Assembly: GCA_022360595.1 (NCBI GenBank)
Contig: JAKSCN010000632.1
Location: 1 to 11,260 of the forward strand
DNA length: 11,260 bases
Reading direction: 5' to 3'
Origin: Chromatiales bacterium
GTDB lineage: Bacteria; Pseudomonadota; Gammaproteobacteria; Chromatiales; Chromatiaceae
This document shows positions 6,911-11,260 of the stretch, one piece after another. Made by a program: the position numbers and the translations under genes. Under the pieces are notes generated by a model. That model was not told the DNA's origin and searched no databases. It saw nothing but the letters and a program-made list of their open reading frames with translations. How positions within the stretch are numbered: position 1 is the stretch's first letter; every line of letters starts with the position of its first letter.

Positions 6911-8234
6911 AGATGAAGAGGTGATCCGCGGTGCGGTGAGCCGCCTCCTAAACCGCAAGGGTTACGAAGTATCCGAGGCTGGCTCGGTTGAAGAGGCTGA
7001 CAGCAACTTTACCCTTAGCAGCTTCAACCTGATTCTCACCGACATCCGCCTGCCCGGCGCTCCCGGCACCGAGGTGATCAAAAAAGCCCAGGGAGTACCG
7101 GTACTGGTGATGACCAGCTACGCCAGCGTGCGCTCGGCTGTCGACTCAATCAAGCAAGGTGCTGTCGACTACATTGCCAAACCCTTCGATCATGACGAAC
7201 TGCTTCTGCTGGTAGAGCGTACTTTGCGCCAGCAACAACTGGAGCGTAAGAACGAGAGCCTGAAATCCGACCTCGACCGGGTCTATCCGGTAACGGGTAT
7301 GATCGGTAGTTGTACAGCGATGCAGGAGGTTTGCAAACGGGTGGGTAAAGTGGCTCCCACCGACTCCACCGTGCTGATTCTGGGTGAGTCCGGCACCGGC
7401 AAAGAGCTGGTCGCTCGTGCACTGCACGAACAGAGCAATCGCCAGGATGCACCTATCATTACCGTCAACTGCGCCGCCATTCCTGAATCGCTGATCGAAT
7501 CTGAGCTGTTCGGTCACTTGAAGGGAGCATTCACCGGCGCTGACACCACCCGCACCGGTCTGGTGGAAGCCGCTGATGGGGGCACACTCTTTTTGGACGA
7601 AATCGGTGAGCTGCCGCTGGCTGCCCAGGCCCGTCTGTTGCGGGTATTACAAAACGGTGAGATCCGGCCATTGGGCGCCGAGCAATCGCGTCAGGTCAAC
7701 GTGCGGCTGATCGCCGCTACACACCGCGATCTTAAGCAGCTCGTGCAGGAGGGGCAATTCCGCAGCGATCTCTACTTCCGCCTTCGGGTGGTTGAACTCA
7801 ATCTGCCGCCGTTGCGCGACAGAGGCGACGACATTGTCGAGCTGGCCAAATTTTTATTGGAGAAGGCCAGGGTTCAGCTTAATCGCCAACCGGTGGAGAT
7901 CACTTCAGAAACACTCAAAACGATCAAATCCTACGACTGGCCGGGTAATGTACGGGAGTTGGAGAACGCCATGGAACGGGCGGTGATTCTTTGCGAACAC
8001 AACACCATCACCCCCGATCTGCTGGCCATCGACAGTCAGAGCCAGCCCACCCCTCAGGAGAGTAGCCAACCACCCCAGCAGGATCTCTCCCTGGAGGAGT
8101 ACTTCTGCCAATTTTTGCTGGCCAATCAAGACTCCATGACCGAAACGGAACTGGCCAAGAAACTGGGCATCAGCCGCAAGGCCCTCTGGGAGAGACGTCA
8201 GCGTTTTGGTATCCCCAGAACCAAAAAATCCTAA
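6888..8234 (+). CDS. Sigma-54-dependent response regulator, NtrC family (CbrB-like)
   Basis: A 448-residue cytoplasmic regulator with three domains. The receiver has acidic residues 8-10, phospho-acceptor Asp52, Thr76 and Lys98. The AAA+ domain has Walker A GESGTGKE (166-173), the sigma-54-contacting GAFTGA loop (213-218) and Walker B with Asp237-Glu238. The C-terminus is a Fis-type helix-turn-helix with ELAKKLGISRKALWERR, joined by a Gln/Pro/Ser-rich linker. All catalytic motifs are intact, so it should hydrolyse ATP and open sigma-54 promoters once phosphorylated by the kinase whose gene overlaps its start by 23 bp. ATG 6888 is supported by an AGG-type ribosome-binding site in the kinase coding sequence and by the receiver domain beginning at once. 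Pairing of a symporter kinase with an NtrC-type regulator fits CbrAB; CrbSR systems use a LuxR-type regulator instead. Target promoters are not seen in this window. Confidence 0.93.
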   Translation: MSKILIIEDEEVIRGAVSRLLNRKGYEVSEAGSVEEADSNFTLSSFNLILTDIRLPGAPGTEVIKKAQGVPVLVMTSYASVRSAVDSIKQGAVDYIAKPFDHDELLLLVERTLRQQQLERKNESLKSDLDRVYPVTGMIGSCTAMQEVCKRVGKVAPTDSTVLILGESGTGKELVARALHEQSNRQDAPIITVNCAAIPESLIESELFGHLKGAFTGADTTRTGLVEAADGGTLFLDEIGELPLAAQARLLRVLQNGEIRPLGAEQSRQVNVRLIAATHRDLKQLVQEGQFRSDLYFRLRVVELNLPPLRDRGDDIVELAKFLLEKARVQLNRQPVEITSETLKTIKSYDWPGNVRELENAMERAVILCEHNTITPDLLAIDSQSQPTPQESSQPPQQDLSLEEYFCQFLLANQDSMTETELAKKLGISRKALWERRQRFGIPRTKKS

Positions 8235-8246
8235 AAAGTAGTACCA

Positions 8247-8729
8247 ATGAATAGCATACGGATACAACCCGCTGGAGAGAGCGACATTGCCGATTTGGCG
8301 GATATGGTGGGAGCTTTGCTCACTGAGATCATGGAGCACTCGGGTGTCAACGCCTTCCAGTTCGATCAGACGGCGACTGCCGAACGCGCCAAGGCATGGA
8401 TAGCCGAGGAGAAGTATTGGGCGTTTATCGCCAAGGCATCCGACTCCGATCAAAGCATCGGCGTGATCACCCTCTATCGCAGCCATGCCCTTTATGCGGA
8501 AGGCGAGTTCGGCACCATCGCCGAGCTCTACGTGAAGCCAAAATGGCGTTCCCAGGAGATTGGCGAGGCGCTGCTAAATAAGGCGGTCACCTTTGCCCAA
8601 ACCCAAGGCTGGCAACGACTGGAGGTCACTACCCCGCCACTGCCCGAGTTCTCCCGCACCCTCGCGTTCTATCAGACACGGCAATTCGATATATCAGGGG
8701 GCAGGAAGCTGAGGCGAAACATTGGCTAG
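8247..8729 (+). CDS. GNAT-family N-acetyltransferase
   Basis: A 160-residue cytoplasmic protein with the GNAT order: N-terminal strand and helices containing D13-I14-A15-D16-L17, central strands with the GTIAELYV segment (89-96), and the acetyl-CoA pyrophosphate-binding loop after it (about 101-108, R-S-Q-E-I-G-E-A). The loop is a slightly degenerate Q/RxxGxG/A. A C-terminal strand and helix with FYQTRQF follow, typical of the family. The substrate is unknown. It starts 12 bp after the response regulator stop and is most likely the last gene of that operon, which ends in the repeat hairpin at 8735-8797. It may modify a protein or metabolite of the sensed pathway, but many GNAT genes travel passively in operons, so this is speculation. 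Confidence 0.85.
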   Translation: MNSIRIQPAGESDIADLADMVGALLTEIMEHSGVNAFQFDQTATAERAKAWIAEEKYWAFIAKASDSDQSIGVITLYRSHALYAEGEFGTIAELYVKPKWRSQEIGEALLNKAVTFAQTQGWQRLEVTTPPLPEFSRTLAFYQTRQFDISGGRKLRRNIG

Positions 8730-8734
8730 AACCC

Positions 8735-8797
8735 AGGGCCTGTTAACACTAATTAGGCTATTGCAGCGATGATCAAATTAGTGTTAACAGACCCTAA
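8735..8797 (+). repeat. Inverted-repeat element, about 61 bp (MITE-like), copy B of the repeat
   Basis: Two 20-nt arms, 8735-8754 and 8776-8795, are inverted repeats with one mismatch (left arm AGGGCCTGTTAACACTAATT), separated by 21 nt. The right half, 8756-8797, matches 58-99 at 36 of 42 positions. The element starts 6 bp after the acetyltransferase stop, and its hairpin could stop or stabilise the operon transcript. No clear target-site duplication is visible. It codes for nothing. Symmetric ends of this kind suit a short non-autonomous element derived from an insertion sequence, but I cannot name the parent. Confidence 0.7.
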
Positions 8798-8804
8798 TAA
8801 GAAC

Positions 8805-8832
8805 AATCCCCGACAGCGATGCTGGCGGGATT
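8805..8832. terminator. Imperfect stem-loop between convergent genes (possible terminator)
   Basis: AATCCC (8805-8810) pairs with GGGATT (8827-8832), and inside it CAGC pairs with GCTG around a 3-nt loop, with an unpaired bulge between. It lies between the stops of the acetyltransferase (8729) and the minus-strand gene (8860). On the minus strand it is followed by a loosely U-rich stretch; no clean U-tract is present. Confidence 0.35.
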
Positions 8833-8859
8833 GCCTATGCGCCATTGAAGGCGCCACTG

Positions 8860-9120
8860 TCATTTGCCAATGGGCAAGCCAATCCCCATCCCAACGCCCT
8901 GTTTCTCCATTTTCATCTTCATTACGGTGCCAATGCTCTTGTCACGCAGAAAATTGGCGAACTCTTCCACGTTCTCGTAATCCATTTCCACCGCAAACTT
9001 GGCAATCGCCTGAGCCAGCTCTTTGGTTCTGGCAATCTCTTCATGGCTGCGGCCACAGCCCTGGCAATGGGTACCATCTTTAGTGCAGTTATCGCCGCCT
9101 CGGCAAGAGTTGAATCGCAT
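8860..9120 (-). CDS. Small Cys-rich protein, DUF1289-like
   Basis: An 86-residue soluble protein whose N-terminus has four cysteines, Cys6, Cys12, Cys19 and Cys22, the last pair as CQGCGR followed by an acidic helix with EEIAR. This resembles the DUF1289 pattern of spaced cysteines ending in CxGCGR and EI, suggesting a small zinc- or iron-sulfur-binding knuckle. The rest is a helical region, and the tail is Met/Gly/Lys-rich. The role of this family is unknown. ATG 9120 has a strong GAGGAGA ribosome-binding site 5 nt upstream. The gene follows the secreted-protein gene (9167-9616) by 46 bp on the same strand, so they may share a transcript. Coding is well supported; the family assignment is from motif memory only. 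Confidence 0.75.
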   Translation of the reverse strand: MRFNSCRGGDNCTKDGTHCQGCGRSHEEIARTKELAQAIAKFAVEMDYENVEEFANFLRDKSIGTVMKMKMEKQGVGMGIGLPIGK

Positions 9121-9166
9121 ACTGTTCTCCTCGTCTAAAATTCTAATAATCAGCTATGTCGGTAAT

Positions 9167-9616
9167 TTACCACTCAGCCGTCATCAAGCGAAAGGTTCCG
9201 AGTATCTCGCGGTTCTTCTTATCATGGCTGTCATAGACCTTAAAAAAGACGCCGCCCGAGGGTAGCGAGCCACCAAAACGGCCGGTGGCAGTGTAGGTCC
9301 ATTCATCACTATCCGCCTCGATCGGTGAGAATTTCAGGGCATCAAAGGGCTTACCTTTGGCATCCAGAATATCCATGGATATCTCATGGGTGCCCTTATC
9401 CGCCACCAGATTGATTACCACATGAGCCACAACAGAGGGATCATTAGCGCGCAGCTTATTGAAGACCGTATCGGGCTGCACAAAGCCGTCAGCCCGCTGG
9501 GGGCTATTGCAGAAATAAACATTGGTGATATAGGCGGGCTGACGATACTTCCCTGAGTAACTCACACCCGGCAACAACAGACCAATTAACAGAAGCAGTA
9601 CTAACTTTTTAACCAT
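9167..9616 (-). CDS. Exported protein of unknown function
   Basis: A 149-residue protein with a clear N-terminal signal peptide: Met-Val-Lys-Lys, a Leu-rich core to about residue 15, then PGVSYS with probable cleavage after Ser21. The mature part has one cysteine (Cys36, not in a lipobox), so it is expected in the periplasm or attached to the envelope. It is rich in beta-strands, with segments such as HVVINLV, ISMDILD and VFFKVYD, which suggests a beta-sandwich. I do not recognise the family, and no catalytic motif stands out. It lies 46 bp before the Cys-rich gene in the same direction. A putative promoter at 9731-9758 and a hairpin at 9645-9664 precede it. The ribosome-binding site of ATG 9616 is weak, but the signal peptide begins exactly there. 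Confidence 0.8.
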   Translation of the reverse strand: MVKKLVLLLLIGLLLPGVSYSGKYRQPAYITNVYFCNSPQRADGFVQPDTVFNKLRANDPSVVAHVVINLVADKGTHEISMDILDAKGKPFDALKFSPIEADSDEWTYTATGRFGGSLPSGGVFFKVYDSHDKKNREILGTFRLMTAEW

Positions 9617-9644
9617 CGAGACCAGAACCGTAAAAGTGTTTTAT

Positions 9645-9664
9645 GGGAGTCCGAAGACTACCCC
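9645..9664 (-). other. UUCG-type hairpin in the leader of the exported-protein gene
   Basis: On the minus strand AGTC-TTCG-GACT forms a C(UUCG)G tetraloop stem, extended by GGG/CCC around a single bulged T. It lies 28 nt upstream of ATG 9616. On the plus strand the same hairpin is followed by a T-rich run (9665-9674), so it could end plus-strand transcripts. On the minus strand it may instead terminate transcripts coming from ggt or structure the leader. Confidence 0.4.
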
Positions 9665-9730
9665 GTTATTTTTTAATCACTAACCAGCTACGGTGTATTC
9701 ACATGCACCTTGGGTTACGAACGACCTGAA

Positions 9731-9758
9731 AGAATACTGTGAGCCAGTTCGCAGTCAA
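9731..9758 (-). promoter_or_regulatory. Putative sigma-70 promoter for the exported-protein gene
   Basis: On the minus strand TTGACT (9753-9758, five of six consensus bases) and TATTCT (9731-9736, four of six) are separated by 16 nt. Transcription would begin near 9724 and leave a leader of about 107 nt that contains the 9645-9664 hairpin. The -35 lies within a small direct-repeat region. No experimental evidence is visible. Confidence 0.4.
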
Positions 9759-9796
9759 TGTTAACAGGGAGAAAAAATTGAACCAGTTCACATTAA
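9744..9796 (+). repeat. Short imperfect direct repeat near the ggt stop
   Basis: CCAGTTC followed by a TTAAC-type sequence occurs twice, at 9744-9765 and 9784-9796, around an A-rich stretch (9771-9777). The first copy contains TGTTAACAGG, which resembles the core of the 58-99 and 8735-8797 repeats, but the similarity is only about 9 bp. I see no gene in 9617-9792. Confidence 0.3.
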
Positions 9797-11260
9797 CGGC
9801 TCTCAGCCCGGCCGATCCCCCGTGGATCACTGGCTGCTGAGACCTTACCGGTCTGCTTATTCCAGTATAAAGCCTGCATATTGCCATAGGTACGACCCAG
9901 CGGTTTTAGCTGGTGCCCCATGGCCGCAAGCTGTTGCTGTTCAAGCTCGCTCAAGGCATCGGGCTCAAACTGCACCTGATCGGGCAGATATTGGTGATGA
10001 AAGCGCGGCACCTTCACCCAGGCATCAGGTGCTTCTCCCTCGGCCAGTGAGAGAATAGCGTGCAACACCATGGTAATAATACGGCTGCCCCCTGGCGTAC
10101 CAAGTACAGCAACACCCTGCTCGCTCTCCACAAAAGTGGGGGTCATGCTGGAGAGCATCCGCTTGCCCGGCGCAATGGCATTGGCCTCACCACCGATCAG
10201 ACCATAGACATTGGGCACCCCCGGTTGTGCGGAGAAATCATCCATCTCATCGTTGAGCAGTACTCCAGTGCCTGGCGCCACGAAACAGGAGCCAAACGGA
10301 TAGTTGATGCTGAGTGTGGCGGCAACCCGATTACCGTACCGGTCAATAATGGAGAAGTGGGTAGTGTCGTTACCTTCAGATGCCTTGGGGGTCTGATCCT
10401 TAATACTGGGTGTGGCTCGATCCTGCTCGATATCACGCGCCAGGCCCGCAGCGTAAAAAGGGTGGGTCAGCCGTTCGATCGGCATTTGGACAAAATCGGG
10501 ATCACCGAGATATTTTGCTCTATCCCAATAGGCGCGTCGCATCGCCTCGATAATCAGATGCTTGCGGGTTAGTGGCGGCAGCGCTGCCAGGTCAAACCGG
10601 GAGAGAATATTGAGCATACTCACCAACACCACTCCGCCTGATGACGGCGGTGCCGCTGTGACAATATCCATGCCTCGATAGCGGCCGCGAATCGGCTCCC
10701 GTTCAACGACTTTGTAGGCGTCAAGATCCCGCTGAGTCCAAATACCGCCAGCCGCCTGAACACCAGCAATCAGCTTATCCGCCACTTCACCGGCATAGAA
10801 TCCTTCCCGGCCATGATCCCCAAGGGCCTGCAATGTTTTTGCAAGATCAAGCTGGCGCAAGATATAGCCCGCCTGGGGAATTTCACCGTCAACCAAAAAC
10901 TGAGCATTGGCGGCCGGATCATCTCGCAGCAGCTTCAACCGCCATAACGCCATGCGGCGGTAATGCTCATCGATGGGAAAGCCATCTCTAGCCGCCTCAA
11001 TAGCCGGGGCCAGCACCTTTTTCAACGGCAACTTGCCGTACTTTTCAGAGATATGCACCAACGCGGCCGGTTCACCGGGAATGCCAGCCGACAAAGGGCC
11101 GTTAACTGAAAGACCGGGGATTACCTTCCCCTGCTCATCCACATAGAGGTCACGGTCGGCCGCCAAGGGTGCACGCTCGCGACCATCAATCATGGTCTGA
11201 AAACCATCTGCTTGCCGATGCAGCAACCAGAAGCCGCCACCGCCAATACCGGAACTGTAG
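9793..11260 (-). CDS. ggt: Gamma-glutamyltranspeptidase (5' end beyond window)
   Basis: The C-terminal 488 residues of a gamma-glutamyltranspeptidase, a self-cleaving Ntn hydrolase that removes or transfers the gamma-glutamyl group of glutathione and related peptides, normally in the periplasm. The frame is open to the right edge, where SGIGGGGF marks the conserved N-terminal region; a TTG at 11226 is internal, not the start. About 80 residues and the signal peptide are missing. Visible motifs in order: GRERAP (holding the Arg that binds the glutamyl carboxylate in the E. coli enzyme), NDTTHFS with the catalytic, autoprocessing Thr at codon 10363-10365, GTGVLLNDEMDDFS, the lid-loop region with PGVPNVYGLIGGEAN, RMLSSMTPT and GTPGGSRI. 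All active-site elements are intact, and the lid loop is as in the E. coli form. It stops at TAA 9793-9795; no clear terminator lies directly downstream, and the neighbouring minus-strand gene at 9616 seems to have its own promoter. Confidence 0.93.
   Translation of the reverse strand, partial: YSSGIGGGGFWLLHRQADGFQTMIDGRERAPLAADRDLYVDEQGKVIPGLSVNGPLSAGIPGEPAALVHISEKYGKLPLKKVLAPAIEAARDGFPIDEHYRRMALWRLKLLRDDPAANAQFLVDGEIPQAGYILRQLDLAKTLQALGDHGREGFYAGEVADKLIAGVQAAGGIWTQRDLDAYKVVEREPIRGRYRGMDIVTAAPPSSGGVVLVSMLNILSRFDLAALPPLTRKHLIIEAMRRAYWDRAKYLGDPDFVQMPIERLTHPFYAAGLARDIEQDRATPSIKDQTPKASEGNDTTHFSIIDRYGNRVAATLSINYPFGSCFVAPGTGVLLNDEMDDFSAQPGVPNVYGLIGGEANAIAPGKRMLSSMTPTFVESEQGVAVLGTPGGSRIITMVLHAILSLAEGEAPDAWVKVPRFHHQYLPDQVQFEPDALSELEQQQLAAMGHQLKPLGRTYGNMQALYWNKQTGKVSAASDPRGIGRAESR

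Noticed and set aside
7905..8486. 193-residue open frame on the minus strand
   Set aside because: It is antisense to the end of the response regulator and the start of the acetyltransferase, both with clear family motifs.
9699..9887. 62-residue minus-strand frame across the ggt stop
   Set aside because: It runs in another frame over the ggt C-terminus into intergenic repeat sequence; no start signal or domain supports it.

Overview
The window looks like a piece of a gammaproteobacterial chromosome. The two-component operon resembles CbrAB of Pseudomonas, the small membrane protein next to the K+ channel is of a type I associate with marine and sulfur-oxidising gammaproteobacteria, and base composition and codon use are even throughout. 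I cannot fix the genus. Most of the window is ordinary chromosomal content. I see no CRISPR array, RNA gene, phage module or complete insertion sequence.

Layout, left to right. (1) 2-544 (+) is the C-terminal part of an unrecognised protein. Its frame runs through a 42-bp sequence (58-99) that recurs at 8756-8797, so its 5' part may be rearranged. A symmetric stem-loop at 576-604 terminates it and the convergent gene. (2) 618-1166 (-) is a hemerythrin-like protein with its own extended -10 promoter. (3) 1346-3085 and 3110-3493 (-) form a two-gene unit: a two-helix K+ channel with two RCK/TrkA-N domains, preceded by a four-helix membrane protein. (4) 3494-3753 is a divergent intergenic region with a stem-loop and a 29-bp palindrome just before the next start codon. 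(5) 3754-8729 (+) is a tightly packed operon: a 66-residue membrane protein, a 988-residue sensor kinase fused to a sodium/solute-symporter domain (CbrA-like), a sigma-54-activating NtrC-type regulator (CbrB-like) and a GNAT acetyltransferase. The first three genes overlap by 11 and 23 bp. (6) 8735-8797 is an inverted-repeat element, possibly a MITE. (7) 8860-9616 (-) holds a small Cys-rich DUF1289-like protein and a secreted protein of unknown function. (8) 9793-11260 (-) is gamma-glutamyltranspeptidase, cut by the right edge.

How the genes work together: the operon at 3754-8729 is a nutrient-sensing circuit. The kinase probably senses a solute, or its flux, through the symporter domain and phosphorylates the regulator, which then drives sigma-54 promoters; the targets are not visible here. 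The K+ channel pair would serve ion homeostasis, the hemerythrin O2/NO or iron handling, and GGT periplasmic glutathione or gamma-glutamyl breakdown. I see no direct link between these blocks. The points most worth a second look are the palindrome before the operon, the coupled small membrane ORF, and the repeat shared by 58-99 and 8735-8797.
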